From the NCBI GenBank assembly GCA_017958365.1, contig JAGDCV010000128.1, positions 1 through 37,371 on the forward strand: 37,371 nucleotides of DNA, read 5' to 3'. The stretch's first letter is position 1, and each line of letters begins with the position of its first letter. Origin of the DNA: Clostridiales bacterium. GTDB lineage: Bacteria; Bacillota; Clostridia; Saccharofermentanales; Saccharofermentanaceae. The translations under genes were made by a program, and so were the position numbers. This document shows positions 14,920 to 24,168 of the stretch, one piece after another. The notes under the pieces were generated by a model, which saw only the letters and a list, made by a program, of their open reading frames with translations, made no database searches and had not been told where the DNA came from.

Positions 14920-17090
14920 TAAAGTGTCCCCATCTTATCCTGGAATCTTAATCTGAACAGTTTCTCGATATTATTCATCAAGGTCTTTGCCTCATCGCCG
15001 CCCTTGCTTAATACCGCATTGACTTCGTCCGTGGATGTCTTCGCAAGAGGAGCATCGGTAAACAGGTTTGCTGCTCGAAGTGTCGGAATGCCGTGCTGTC
15101 TTGTCCCGAAGAAGTCACCGGGGCCCCTTAACTCCAAATCCTTGCCTGCAAGTTCAAATCCGTCAGAACACTCACACATAAGCTTCATTCTCTCGAGGGC
15201 TCTTTCTGTCTTTGAATCCGAGCACAGAACGCAGTAGGATTGCTTGTCTCCTCTTCCTATCCTTCCCCTGAGCTGGTGAAGCGTCGACAGTCCGAATCTT
15301 TCCGCATTCATGATAACCATCATGGTCGCATTCGGGTTGTTTACTCCTACTTCAATTACGGTCGTTGATATCAGTACCTTAACCTCACCGCTTAGAAATC
15401 TTTCCATCACCTCGAGCTTCTTAGTCTCTTTCATCGAACCGTACAGAACTTCAGTTTCATACTGCGAAGACAAGCCGTGCTCATCAAGTCTCTTCTTCAT
15501 CTCCTTAACGCTGACCGCGGACGGCGTCTCATCACCCGAACCAAGAAGATCGTCAAAGTAATACTCATCCGAGGCCACTTCCTCGGAGTCGTCATCGATC
15601 CTCGGGCAGACGATGTAGGCCTGCTCACCTTTACGAAGTTTGGCAAGGAGCACGTTATAGATGTCGTCACCGTCGGTGTAAGGAAGGAAATGAGTCTGTA
15701 TCGCCTTTCTTCCCGCAGGCTTCTGGCGGATGACGGAAGTAGCCATATCGCCGTAGATGACCATGGCAAGGGTCCTCGGTATCGGCGTTGCCGTCATGAC
15801 AAGATTGTGTACGCTGTTTATGCCGTCGACGCCGTCACGCGAGATAAGAAGTTTCTCTCTTTGCTTTACGCCGAAGCGGTGCTGCTCATCAGCGATCACG
15901 AGCGCAAGATCCGAGAAGTTAACGTCATCCGTTAAGACCGCGTGAGTTCCTATTATGACCGAAGCCTCGTTGGTCCTTAACTGCTCCTTGATTTCCTTCT
16001 TAAGCGAAGCTTTTGTCTTACCCAGAAGCAGCGCGACATTTATCCCGCTCCCCTCAAGAAGCTTAACGGCAGTATCGTAATGCTGCTTCGCAAGAACTGA
16101 TGTGGGCGCAAGAAGCACTGACTGCTTTCCCATGATCGCCGTCATCGCCATGCTCAGTACCGCAACTGCTGTCTTACCGGAACCTACGTCACCCTGAACG
16201 AGGCGGTTCATGGGTTTGTTCTGCATAAGGTCGTGCTGAATGTCGGCAAGTGCCTTTTTCTGGTCGTCGGTAAGACTGAAACCCAGGTTATGAATGACAG
16301 TCTTCCACCTCGCGGCTGCATCAGAAGACAAACCGCCCTTTGAAGGTACAACAACAGGAGCGACTTCATCAGGGCCTCCCGTCGCCATGAAATACTTCAT
16401 GCCTATGCCAAGAAGAATCAACTCCTCGTAGGCTATCCTTCTTCTTCCCAATGCTGCCTTCTCAAGCGAATCGGGGAAGTGGACATATTCATATGCTTCA
16501 GAAGCAGAACAGAGGCCTTCCTTCTGAACCAGAGAACCGGGCACGACGTCAGGTATCTGGTCCTTAACGAGCTTCAATGCGGTACCTGCCCATTTGTTTA
16601 TCATGTTGGATGTGATGCCCGCCGTAAGCGGATAAACGGGTCGCACGAGTCTTAACTCGCCTGTCGATTCCGCCTTCTCGCAGAATGGATTGACTATCTG
16701 CGCTCTCGTTCCGTAGTAACTTACCACGCCGTGAACAAAGATCTTATCGCCGGGAGCGAACTTGTTAAGGATGTAAGGCGCATTGAAGTATGAAAGTTCG
16801 ATCCTTCCCGTGCCGTCGCTTACGAAGAACGAGACCGGCGCCTGCTTCTTGTAACCCTTCTTAACCGGAGCCGTGTTGACCGTACCGAAGAAAGATATCT
16901 CCTTACCGTCCTCGCTTTGCTCTATCTTTCCGACCTGCGACCAGTCGTTATATCTTCTGGGGATAAACGAGATAAGATCATATACCGTAAATATCTCGAG
17001 CCTTTGAAGTTTCTTTGCAGCCTCGGGACCGATGCCGTAAAGAACATCAACGGGACTTCCGAGCGTGACTTTGGCTACAGGCGCGCTCAT
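14919..17090 (-). CDS. recG: ATP-dependent DNA helicase RecG
   Basis: RecG remodels stalled forks and branched DNA by moving double-stranded DNA. The 723-residue protein has the N-terminal wedge/OB region (about 60-160, including the LSYFNAPYILNKFAPGD type segment), then the two RecA-like helicase lobes. Walker A is GDVGSGKTAVA (near residue 300), motif II is ADEQH, motif III is VMTATPIPRTLAM, and motif VI is HQLRGRIGRGDKQSYC, followed by the family C-terminal GDFFGTRQHG. The length is slightly above E. coli RecG (693). The ATG overlaps the nth stop as ATGA. It belongs to the nth-recG-rsmD-coaD segment of the long minus-strand run. Confidence 0.97.
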   Translation of the reverse strand: MSAPVAKVTLGSPVDVLYGIGPEAAKKLQRLEIFTVYDLISFIPRRYNDWSQVGKIEQSEDGKEISFFGTVNTAPVKKGYKKQAPVSFFVSDGTGRIELSYFNAPYILNKFAPGDKIFVHGVVSYYGTRAQIVNPFCEKAESTGELRLVRPVYPLTAGITSNMINKWAGTALKLVKDQIPDVVPGSLVQKEGLCSASEAYEYVHFPDSLEKAALGRRRIAYEELILLGIGMKYFMATGGPDEVAPVVVPSKGGLSSDAAARWKTVIHNLGFSLTDDQKKALADIQHDLMQNKPMNRLVQGDVGSGKTAVAVLSMAMTAIMGKQSVLLAPTSVLAKQHYDTAVKLLEGSGINVALLLGKTKASLKKEIKEQLRTNEASVIIGTHAVLTDDVNFSDLALVIADEQHRFGVKQREKLLISRDGVDGINSVHNLVMTATPIPRTLAMVIYGDMATSVIRQKPAGRKAIQTHFLPYTDGDDIYNVLLAKLRKGEQAYIVCPRIDDDSEEVASDEYYFDDLLGSGDETPSAVSVKEMKKRLDEHGLSSQYETEVLYGSMKETKKLEVMERFLSGEVKVLISTTVIEVGVNNPNATMMVIMNAERFGLSTLHQLRGRIGRGDKQSYCVLCSDSKTERALERMKLMCECSDGFELAGKDLELRGPGDFFGTRQHGIPTLRAANLFTDAPLAKTSTDEVNAVLSKGGDEAKTLMNNIEKLFRLRFQDKMGTL

Positions 17091-17746
17091 GCTTTTTTAC
17101 CTGCTTTCCCGGGAAGTCTCTTCGCACAAAATCCTGTTAAAGGACAGGTATCACAGGAAGGCTTTTGAGCCGTGCAGTAAGTCCTGCCAAGGGATACTGC
17201 CATGTGTCCCAATCCGATCCAGGAATCCTCCGGGAATACCGCGCAGATATCTTCTTCAACCTTAATGGGGTCCGTGTTATCCGTGATCCCGATCCTGTAC
17301 ATAACACGCTTGCAGTGCGTATCCACAACGACCGCAGGCGTTCCGTATATCTCACCCACGATGAGATTAGATATCTTCTTTCCTACTCCGGGACACTTCA
17401 TCAGGGCATCCACATCATTGGGGACCTTGCCGCCCCACTCATTGACATACAGATCCGCGAAGGCCTTTACCGACTTGCCCTTCGACTTATAAAGACCGCA
17501 TGGCTTAATGATGCGTATGAGTTCCTCATCAGGCATGTTAAGGATGTCTTCCATGGAAGGATACTTCGCGAAAAGCTCCTGTGCCGTTATGTTAACTCTT
17601 ACATCCGTGCACTGCGCCGAGAGGATACCGCGTATCGATAGTCTCTCCGGCTTGTCGCTGTCGAGCGAACAACAGGAGTCGGGAAAGGCATTAAGAAGAG
17701 CATCGAGCGTCTTCTTTGCAAGTTGGATCCTGTCAGCTTTCCTCAT
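17087..17746 (-). CDS. nth: Endonuclease III (DNA glycosylase/AP lyase)
   Basis: Nth removes oxidised pyrimidines and cuts at abasic sites in base excision repair. The 219-residue protein contains the helix-hairpin-helix CPGVGKKIS (118-126) with catalytic Lys124, the catalytic Asp142 in VVDTHCKRV, and the [4Fe-4S] ligands C191, C198, C201 and C207 in the standard C-x6-C-x2-C-x5-C order. ILSAQCTDVRVN (41-52) is the family's early motif. It lies 3 bases after the histidine kinase gene and overlaps recG by four bases, so it is in the same operon. Confidence 0.97.
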   Translation of the reverse strand: MRKADRIQLAKKTLDALLNAFPDSCCSLDSDKPERLSIRGILSAQCTDVRVNITAQELFAKYPSMEDILNMPDEELIRIIKPCGLYKSKGKSVKAFADLYVNEWGGKVPNDVDALMKCPGVGKKISNLIVGEIYGTPAVVVDTHCKRVMYRIGITDNTDPIKVEEDICAVFPEDSWIGLGHMAVSLGRTYCTAQKPSCDTCPLTGFCAKRLPGKAGKKA

Positions 17747-17749
17747 GAG

Positions 17750-19228
17750 TTATTCCTTATCAGGCGGGATCGGGAATGAGAATATGAATCTTGCACCGCC
17801 AAGCTCAGGGCTCTCATCGAGTCTTATCAGCTGATTATGACCTGCAAGGATCTGCTTACAGATATAAAGACCAAGACCGAAGCCTTCCTGCTTACGTGAA
17901 GGATCAGCCTTATAGAAGCTGTCGAACACCTTGCTTCTCTTCGCAGGTTCAACACCGGGACCCGAGTCTTCTACAGTAATTACCCTCGCCTTTTCCTTCT
18001 TATCAAGATAGGATGAGATGATTATCTTTCCGTCCTCAGGCGTGAATTTTATTGCGTTTGTAACAATGTTAATCAGAACACGGTTAAGCTGATGCACCTC
18101 TCCGTAGACCATCGTGCCGCCTTCCTCATCGATCCTTGCTTCAGCCTTGATCCTCTTTGAACCAAGCTGAGGCTCAAGCTCGGAGAGCATGTCTTCAACG
18201 ACATTTTTAAGGTCAAATTCCTCCATCAGGGACGGATCAACATGTGACAGAGATGATGCTTCCGTCATGGATACGACGAGAGTCCTGATCCTGTCAACCT
18301 CATACTTGATCTTTCCTAAGTACTTCTCGTGAAGTTCGGGAGGGATGGTACCGTCTGTCATCGCGGTTACAAATCCGTTTATTGATGTAAGAGGAGTCCT
18401 GATATCATGAGCGACCGAGGAGATGAACATCGCGCGGTCATTCTCCTGATTCTCAAGAGTCTCGATCATGATATTAACCTCACCTGCCATATCCGTAAGG
18501 TCGGAAGACAGCGTAAGCATTCCTGAACGGTCACCGTAGCTTGTAAACTTCTCATCGACTCTAGCGCTTAAGTCACCTTCGGAAACCTTGGTTATTGTCT
18601 TAGAGATTGCACGTAGAGGCCTGATGGCGATTCCCGTGAAACCGACAAGCAAAGCGATCGCGGCGGCCAAGGATACGATGACCGGGTATACCATTATCGT
18701 CATGAACTCGCTTATGACATCGGAGAAGTCAACCTTGGCAATATGGACTACGTATAGTCCCGTGTTACCGATGTTCGTACAGGTAACAAGCTTCGAAAGA
18801 CTTGCCGTTACCTCCTGAACATTCTGATACAGCCTCGAATTAGCTGAAGCGACGGCAAACTTAACTTCACTTCCGGCAAAAACTCCCTGGTGAAGATCCG
18901 TGTTCGTGTAATAGACGATACCTTCGGAATCAACTATGTATACTTCACCCTTGCTCGTCATAAAGATGGAATCAAGATACAGATCCATAAGATCATTACG
19001 TATCTCAACGTCAGGATATTTAATGCTGAAATCCGCATAATCCACGGCAATGTCAGCGCATATATCCGTTGACTCGACCATCGCTTCATCGAGGTACTGG
19101 TTGTACATATTCTGATACGAAATAAAAACAAGCACAGCAAAGACTATTACCGTGCTTATTATAAGAAACGTATTTAAGAATACGGCAAAATCAGTATTGA
19201 CCGACTTGTTGTGTAAGGATCCGGCCAT
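17750..19228 (-). CDS. Membrane sensor histidine kinase
   Basis: This 492-residue kinase has a first membrane helix at about 14-38, an extracytoplasmic sensor domain (about 39-180) and a second helix near 181-205, followed by a HAMP region (IRPLRAISKTITKVSEGDLSARVD). Its HisKA domain carries the phosphoacceptor His274 in VAHDIRTPLTSINGF. The HATPase_c domain has the N box NIVTNAIKFT, G1 EDSGPGV and G2 GFGLGLYICKQI. The outer domain looks like a Cache/PAS-type sensor; its signal is unknown. The gene follows the response regulator by 3 bases, forming a classical pair. The placement between nrdR and nth gives no clear hint about its regulon; an envelope or stress signal is a guess. Confidence 0.93.
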   Translation of the reverse strand: MAGSLHNKSVNTDFAVFLNTFLIISTVIVFAVLVFISYQNMYNQYLDEAMVESTDICADIAVDYADFSIKYPDVEIRNDLMDLYLDSIFMTSKGEVYIVDSEGIVYYTNTDLHQGVFAGSEVKFAVASANSRLYQNVQEVTASLSKLVTCTNIGNTGLYVVHIAKVDFSDVISEFMTIMVYPVIVSLAAAIALLVGFTGIAIRPLRAISKTITKVSEGDLSARVDEKFTSYGDRSGMLTLSSDLTDMAGEVNIMIETLENQENDRAMFISSVAHDIRTPLTSINGFVTAMTDGTIPPELHEKYLGKIKYEVDRIRTLVVSMTEASSLSHVDPSLMEEFDLKNVVEDMLSELEPQLGSKRIKAEARIDEEGGTMVYGEVHQLNRVLINIVTNAIKFTPEDGKIIISSYLDKKEKARVITVEDSGPGVEPAKRSKVFDSFYKADPSRKQEGFGLGLYICKQILAGHNQLIRLDESPELGGARFIFSFPIPPDKE

Positions 19229-19231
19229 AAC

Positions 19232-19948
19232 TTACTTTGTCTCGAATTTGTATCCTCTGCTCCAGACTGTCCTGATGCACCAATCGCGTTCCACTCCGGG
19301 AGTCTCGATCTTCTCACGGATCCTCTTGATGTGTACATCAACAGTTCTCGACTCACCGAAGAAATCATAACCCCAAACATTACCCAGGAGCTGCTCTCTT
19401 GAGAATACACGGTTGGGATTGGAAGCCAGGAAGAAAAGGAGCTCGAGTTCCTTCGGCGGCATGTAAACTTCCTTGCCGTCTGCTGTTACCACATACTTAA
19501 CCTTATCGACCGTAAGACCCGGGAACGTAACGACATTTACGTCACCCGATGCCTCAGCTGACTCGGAAGCGTCTGCTGCGGGAACTTTATCTGTTCTTCT
19601 TAATACTGCCTTAACTCTTGCAAGAAGCTCCTTAGGCTCGAACGGCTTCGGTACATAGTCATCTGCACCAAGCTCAAGACCTACTACTCTGTCGAGTGTA
19701 TCCGTTCTTGCAGTAAGCATGATGATCGGAACATCAGATATCTTTCTGATCTCACGGCAAACATCATTACCGTCCATGCCGGGAAGCATCAAATCGAGGA
19801 TAACGATATCAGGCTTTGTAACGTTAAACGTTGCTACCGCCCTGTCACCCTGCATGCATGATACGACCTCGTAACCTTCCTTCTCGAAGTACAGTTTCTC
19901 GAGTTCGATGATGTCTGCATCATCATCAACAATGAGTACCTTTTTCAT
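19232..19948 (-). CDS. OmpR/PhoB-family response regulator
   Basis: This 238-residue two-domain regulator has a receiver domain (1-120) with the acidic pocket D8-D10, phosphoacceptor D52 in ILDLMLPG, T79 and K101 in YVPKPFEP. A linker rich in Ala, Ser and Glu (about 121-135) leads to an OmpR-type winged helix with KELELLFFLASNPNRVFSRE and TVDVHIKRIREKIE, ending IRTVWSRGYKFE. It is expected to bind DNA as a dimer after phosphorylation by the adjacent kinase (3 bases downstream). It starts 17 bp after nrdR. Its targets cannot be read from this window. Confidence 0.95.
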   Translation of the reverse strand: MKKVLIVDDDADIIELEKLYFEKEGYEVVSCMQGDRAVATFNVTKPDIVILDLMLPGMDGNDVCREIRKISDVPIIMLTARTDTLDRVVGLELGADDYVPKPFEPKELLARVKAVLRRTDKVPAADASESAEASGDVNVVTFPGLTVDKVKYVVTADGKEVYMPPKELELLFFLASNPNRVFSREQLLGNVWGYDFFGESRTVDVHIKRIREKIETPGVERDWCIRTVWSRGYKFETK

Positions 19949-19965
19949 AATGCCTCCTTAACCCT

Positions 19966-20418
19966 TCAGTCCTTATCTATGTTCTCTACTTCTCTCGTAA
20001 AAGACTCTATGTCCGTAAAGTCTCTGTAGACAGACGCGAACCTGACATAAGCAACCTTATCAAGTTTCTTAAGTCTCTCCATAACGATCTCGCCTATCTT
20101 ATTCGTGGATATCTCACCGTTTCTGCACTCCGACAAAGCGCCCTCCACTTCGTCGACTATCTTCTCGAGATTACCGTTTGATACGGGTCTCTTCGAACAG
20201 GCGGATGCCAAACCGGCCATAAGCTTTTCACGTGAGAAATCCTGACGAGTTCCGTCCTTCTTGACTACTTTCATACCGAGAACTTCAGTTCTCTCGATAG
20301 TTGAATATCTGTACTCACATTCAAGGCAGACTCTTCTGCGTCTAATGGCACGCCCCTCATCAGAGGGGCGCGTATCAATCACTTTATCGTTATCAGCTCC
20401 ACACTTGGGACACTTCAT
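19966..20418 (-). CDS. nrdR: Transcriptional repressor NrdR
   Basis: NrdR is a zinc-ribbon/ATP-cone repressor that senses dATP/ATP and controls ribonucleotide reductase genes through paired NrdR boxes. The protein of 150 residues is of normal size. The N-terminal zinc ribbon is [19 protein letters not shown] with a second pair in CLECEYRYST, separated by the basic, DNA-contacting GRAIRRRRV. The ATP-cone follows (about 49-139: VVKKDGTRQDFSREKL to VAYVRFASVYRDF). The ATG overlaps the ftsZ stop (TAATG), so NrdR is translated with FtsZ. Two NrdR-box-like sites lie upstream of ftsZ, which suggests autoregulation of the unit. Confidence 0.97.
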   Translation of the reverse strand: MKCPKCGADNDKVIDTRPSDEGRAIRRRRVCLECEYRYSTIERTEVLGMKVVKKDGTRQDFSREKLMAGLASACSKRPVSNGNLEKIVDEVEGALSECRNGEISTNKIGEIVMERLKKLDKVAYVRFASVYRDFTDIESFTREVENIDKD

Positions 20419-21857
20419 TACTGTTCAGTATCCTTGTTGCCGCCAAACATAAACCAGGGCTTAGCGGTTCTTGACTGTGAGCGGTTAGGCTCAGCATCAG
20501 GTGAAACGTTAACCTGAGGTCTGCCGCCGTACTGGTTAGGAGCAGGTGCAGCAGGAGCAGGTGCCTGGTAGGACTGTACGGGAGCCTGTGAACTCGTCTG
20601 TACAGGGATAGGCTGAACGGGAGCTGCTGCAGGAGCAGGAGCGGGTGCCGGTGCAGGTGTAACTGCCTCGGGCTCACGAGCTGCCTGAACTCTGCTGTTA
20701 ACGGAATCATCACCGAAGAGGAATCCGGGAGCAGCCTGCTGCTTGGGCGCGGGTGCGGGAGCCGGAGCTTCGTTTCTGCCATATGAGCTTCTGCTTGTTG
20801 TTGTAACAGGAGCTGCATTACGCTCGCCTGCGAGCTGAGGATTATTTCTTGAAAGGATGGATGTGCTTGCTCTGTGGTTAGAGGAAGCATTAACGGAATT
20901 ATCAAAACCTGAAGCGATGACCGTGATCATGATCTCATCCTCGAGTGATGCATCGATAACTGCACCGACGATGATCTCAGCCTCAGGAGCAACAGAATCC
21001 TGTACGAGCTTGGCAGCTGCGTCGATCTCCTGGAGCTTCATGTTTCTTCCGCCTGTGAAGTTGATGATCACTCCGTTAGCGCCTTCGATGGTTGTATCGA
21101 GCAAAGGTGAATTGATAGCCTGCTTAACAGCTGCAGTAGCTCTTCCTTCACCGGCTGCACGACCGATACCCATGTGGCTCACACCGGCCTTGGTCATAAC
21201 TCTTCTTACGTCAGCAAGGTCGAGGTTGATAAGTCCGGGGATAGCAACGAGGTCAGAGATACCTGCTACACCAAACTTCAATACCTGGTCTGCCATATTG
21301 AATGCTTCCTCGAATGATGTGTCATCATCAACAACTTCAAGGAGCTTGTCATTGCTAACTACTACGAGAGCATCTACATACTTCTCGAGTTCGCGGATAC
21401 CGCGCTCAGCATTCTGAGCTCTTCTTGCGCCCTCGAACATGAAAGGTCTTGTAACAACTGCTACCGTGAGGATACCGAGTTCCTGAGCGATCTGAGCAAC
21501 TACGGGAGCAGAACCTGTTCCTGTACCGCCGCCCATACCGGCTGTGATAAAGAGCATGTCCGTATTGGAGATAGCCTCAGCGATCTCATCCTTGGACTCT
21601 TCAGCCGCCTTCTCACCGATGCTCGGATCAGCGCCGCAGCCTAAGCCTCTTGTAACCTTCTCACCTATCTGAATCTTTACGGGAGCCTTTGATCTCGCAA
21701 GTGCCTGATTATCACTATTTACGGAAATAAAATCGATGCCCTGAACTCCACTGTCAATCATTCTGTCGACTGCATTACAGCCTCCGCCGCCGCAACCGAT
21801 TACCTTAATGGTAGCGAAATGGTCCTCGTCCAGAACAAATCCTCTCTTATCAGACAT
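20418..21857 (-). CDS. ftsZ: Cell division GTPase FtsZ with long Pro/Ala-rich tail
   Basis: FtsZ polymerises into the Z-ring that organises division. The GTPase core (about 10-320) shows [17 protein letters not shown], the tubulin signature GGGTGTGS (109-116) and the T7 loop NLDLAD (211-216). The C-terminal linker (about 325-465) is long and rich in Pro, Ala and Gln, with [13 protein letters not shown] near 401-413. The extreme tail does not show the usual DIPxFLR-type peptide; it reads KPWFMFGGN (466-474), and a related PGFLFGDD occurs earlier at 377-384. The protein has 479 residues, longer than typical because of the linker. GGAGGG lies 8 bases before the ATG. A promoter with NrdR-box-like sites precedes it; nrdR follows with overlapping start. 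Confidence 0.97.
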   Translation of the reverse strand: MSDKRGFVLDEDHFATIKVIGCGGGGCNAVDRMIDSGVQGIDFISVNSDNQALARSKAPVKIQIGEKVTRGLGCGADPSIGEKAAEESKDEIAEAISNTDMLFITAGMGGGTGTGSAPVVAQIAQELGILTVAVVTRPFMFEGARRAQNAERGIRELEKYVDALVVVSNDKLLEVVDDDTSFEEAFNMADQVLKFGVAGISDLVAIPGLINLDLADVRRVMTKAGVSHMGIGRAAGEGRATAAVKQAINSPLLDTTIEGANGVIINFTGGRNMKLQEIDAAAKLVQDSVAPEAEIIVGAVIDASLEDEIMITVIASGFDNSVNASSNHRASTSILSRNNPQLAGERNAAPVTTTSRSSYGRNEAPAPAPAPKQQAAPGFLFGDDSVNSRVQAAREPEAVTPAPAPAPAPAAAPVQPIPVQTSSQAPVQSYQAPAPAAPAPNQYGGRPQVNVSPDAEPNRSQSRTAKPWFMFGGNKDTEQ

Positions 21858-21894
21858 TTGTAAGTCCCTCCATAGAGTTTTTTATGTGCTTCCT

Positions 21895-21910
21895 ATACTA
21901 TATATAGTAC
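21895..21910 (-). promoter_or_regulatory. NrdR-box-like palindrome 1 upstream of ftsZ-nrdR
   Basis: The palindromic core CTATATATAG fits the CwAtATaTwG core of the published NrdR box at all ten positions; about 13 of the 16 consensus bases agree. It lies just downstream of the predicted ftsZ -10 box. The AT-rich context makes a chance match possible, but nrdR is the next gene but one. Confidence 0.55.
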
Positions 21911-21920
21911 ATTCAGTTTG

Positions 21921-21949
21921 ATTTTAAACTAAATACTGTACTACAACAA
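21921..21949 (-). promoter_or_regulatory. Predicted promoter of ftsZ-nrdR
   Basis: On the minus strand TTGTTG (21944-21949) and TAAAAT (21921-21926) are 17 bases apart, inside the 147-bp gap between ftsQ and ftsZ. The second NrdR-like box fills the spacer. Motif reading only. Confidence 0.5.
21926..21941 (-). promoter_or_regulatory. NrdR-box-like site 2 upstream of ftsZ-nrdR
   Basis: CTAAATACTG fits the CwAtATaTwG core at eight of ten positions. Its centre is 31 bases (three helical turns) from that of box 1, the kind of spacing expected for paired NrdR boxes. A nested dyad, TAGTACA (21905-21911) with TGTACTA (21937-21943) and AGTTT with AAACT inside, covers the same region and is an alternative reading of the operator. 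Confidence 0.45.
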
Positions 21950-22004
21950 TATATTTTTTTACTCATACCAGATAATGTTAAACTTTTTTTGTTATTAATG
22001 CAAA

Positions 22005-23072
22005 TTAAGTATTATACGCGCGATATATTTTTTCTTCTTCTGTCATATCAAGCGAACCGGCGGGTAATCCCTCGAATGCATCTCCCCTTATCGCGTAGAG
22101 GAGCCACTGCATGTCATCGGCTATATTCTCGATGCCTGCAAGCTTTACCTGAAGCACCGTTCCGTCCGGAAGCTCGATGGTCATGAATATGAGTCCCGAA
22201 GACACAACCCTGACCTCTCTTACACTGTCATAGAAGTGGTATCCGTCGTCGTGGTTCGAGTTTCTGTCCGCATCAAGAACGGCGCCAAGAACGAGTATCA
22301 TCTTACGGAACTTCAATGACTCCGTGACATCCGTATAGGAACCGACTACGACGTTGTTGATATCAAGTCCGCAAAGTATCGGATGAACGTCCTCAGTCTC
22401 GAAGGTCGTAAACTCAAGGATCATTCCGAACTCATCGATGGCGATGTATCCGTCAGGAACCTTTATGTACGCAAGCTTATGCCTCTCCTGAACGTCTATC
22501 GTTACCGAAGCAGGAAAGCTTATCCTGACGTCAACATCCTCGATATAAGGCGTACTCTTCGCAAGGGCAAGAGCCTTAAGGAAAGTAAACTTAAGGATGT
22601 GGTCTCCTACGTGGATATCAAGAGCATCCATGATCTGCTCATCGGTCAGCTCATAGTTTCCTTCTACGTTTATGGTCTGTATCCTCATTGCCGGATGGAA
22701 TATGACAGACCAGATAAAGACTACAACGGATACTGCCAGAAGCGCTCCGAGTACAGTCTTAAAATCATAGGGGAAATCGGGAAGGTATTCCTTTCCGTTT
22801 CCCTTTTTCTTTTTCTTGGCAACAACGGGGTGAGGAGCGGGTTTTCTTTTCGCAGGGGCGGGTTCACCCTTTTCCTCCTGCTTTACGGGCTCACCGGAAG
22901 GCTCTTCCCGTACCTGCGCTTCCTCTGCCTCAACGACAACAACACCTTCGTCTTCCGAAGGCTCGGTATAGGGATGCTCTTCAAGGTCCTGCTCCGAAGC
23001 TTCGGACACATTGGCATCATCCCGGGGCTTTACGCTCTCATCCAGGTCCTTCTTGTTCTCGTCGTCACTCAC
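22005..23072 (-). CDS. ftsQ: Cell division protein FtsQ/DivIB (GTG start)
   Basis: FtsQ/DivIB is the bitopic divisome protein that joins FtsL and FtsB/DivIC to the septum. The protein of 355 residues has a long, acidic and proline-rich cytoplasmic N-terminus (1-80), a basic cluster (KKKKK near 86-90), one membrane helix (about 106-126) and then a POTRA domain beginning IQTINVEGNYELTDEQI (131-147) followed by the beta domain. The start is GTG, 9 bases after AGGAAG, overlapping the murG end by 8 bases. The cytoplasmic tail is much longer than in E. coli FtsQ, as in several Bacillota. It is the last gene of the mraZ part of the cluster, before the 147-bp gap and ftsZ. Confidence 0.9.
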   Translation of the reverse strand: MSDDENKKDLDESVKPRDDANVSEASEQDLEEHPYTEPSEDEGVVVVEAEEAQVREEPSGEPVKQEEKGEPAPAKRKPAPHPVVAKKKKKGNGKEYLPDFPYDFKTVLGALLAVSVVVFIWSVIFHPAMRIQTINVEGNYELTDEQIMDALDIHVGDHILKFTFLKALALAKSTPYIEDVDVRISFPASVTIDVQERHKLAYIKVPDGYIAIDEFGMILEFTTFETEDVHPILCGLDINNVVVGSYTDVTESLKFRKMILVLGAVLDADRNSNHDDGYHFYDSVREVRVVSSGLIFMTIELPDGTVLQVKLAGIENIADDMQWLLYAIRGDAFEGLPAGSLDMTEEEKIYRAYNT

Positions 23073-24168
23073 CGCGTAAAACTTCCTCTATGGCTTTGAC
23101 TATCTTCTCGTCGCAGTCAAGGACCGCGAGTTTCTTTGCATTCTCTCTCATGCTCCTGCGCTTATCGTCATTCTTAAGAAGATCGTCAAGAACATCAAAC
23201 AGCTTGCCGGATGCCACATCAGCGTCCGCCACCATGACACATCCCCCGATCCTCTCGAAAGCAGATGCATTGTAAGTCTGATGGTCGTGAGCAGCATGCG
23301 GATAAGGAACGAGAATCGAACACGAACCTATGGCAGCTGTCTCGGCACACGTAACAGCGCCGGATCTCGTGATGCACACGTCGGCGCCCGTCATGTAGTC
23401 CGTGGGATTATTGATATACATGTGAGCCTCAAGATTGGGGGCCTTCAAGTCCTCGGGAGCAATATTCTTCGTCTGCTGCTTGCCGGTACCGAGTACGAAC
23501 TTGATGTCAGAGAATCTCTCCATCTTAGATGCTGCGATAACGAAGTCGTTGATCGTCTTCGAGCCGAGACTTCCTCCCATCGCGAAGACAAGCTTCTGTG
23601 AAGGGTCGATGCCTAACTTCTTTCTTGAAGACTCATAATCGTTTCCTATCATAACGGAACGGATGGGGTTACCCGAATAGACCACCTTTCCCGCCTTGGG
23701 AAAATCCTTCTCCTGGTCAGGGAAACCCGTCAATACCAAAGCTGCCTTCTTGCCCATCATGCGGTTTGCCCTTCCGGGGAAAGCATTGGCTTCGTGGATT
23801 ATTACAGGGACCTTCATGGCGGACGCAGCCTCAAGCACCGGAGCACAAACATATCCGCCGGTACCGATGACCGCGTCAGGCTTAAACTCCTTAATGATGT
23901 CGATGCACTGCTTCTTGCCCTTCATGAAGGCCTTGATTGCTTTAACGAGCTTGACCGAAGGCTTCATTGGGAAAGGCTTCGCGGATATGTCCTTAAGTTC
24001 ATATCCTGCTTTGGGCACGAGTTCACCCTCGAGCCCTTCTTTACGCCCTGCGAAGATGATCTCGCATCCTTCAGTCGGACCGTAATACTCCTTAAGAGCA
24101 TCAGCGATCGTGATGGCAGGATTTATATGTCCGGAGGTTCCTCCGCCTGTAACTATAAACCTCTTCAT
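23065..24168 (-). CDS. murG: UDP-GlcNAc:lipid I N-acetylglucosaminyltransferase MurG
   Basis: MurG adds GlcNAc to lipid I to give lipid II on the inner membrane face. The 367-residue GT-B protein starts RFIVTGGGTSGHINPA, the first glycine loop that binds the lipid phosphate, and has VIGTGGYVCAPV, VIIHEANAFPGRANR, the FAMGGSLGSKTIND donor-side loop and ITRSGAVTCAETAAIG, where the E contacts UDP-GlcNAc. Length is normal. Its ATG shares a base with the ftsW stop. In this cluster murG follows ftsW directly, as usual, but murD and mraY are not upstream of it. Confidence 0.97.
   Translation of the reverse strand: MKRFIVTGGGTSGHINPAITIADALKEYYGPTEGCEIIFAGRKEGLEGELVPKAGYELKDISAKPFPMKPSVKLVKAIKAFMKGKKQCIDIIKEFKPDAVIGTGGYVCAPVLEAASAMKVPVIIHEANAFPGRANRMMGKKAALVLTGFPDQEKDFPKAGKVVYSGNPIRSVMIGNDYESSRKKLGIDPSQKLVFAMGGSLGSKTINDFVIAASKMERFSDIKFVLGTGKQQTKNIAPEDLKAPNLEAHMYINNPTDYMTGADVCITRSGAVTCAETAAIGSCSILVPYPHAAHDHQTYNASAFERIGGCVMVADADVASGKLFDVLDDLLKNDDKRRSMRENAKKLAVLDCDEKIVKAIEEVLRGE

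Noticed and set aside
20620..20770. GC-rich short repeats (PAPA codons) as a DNA repeat element
   Set aside because: They encode the low-complexity FtsZ linker and need no separate explanation.
20393..20905. Minus-strand 170-codon frame overlapping ftsZ
   Set aside because: It is a shifted reading of the Pro/Ala-rich FtsZ linker (Leu/His/Ser-rich low complexity), not a separate gene.
22383..23099. Plus-strand open frame of 238 codons
   Set aside because: It lies antisense to ftsQ and the start of murG; its translation is rich in Arg, Leu and Ser and shows no domain.
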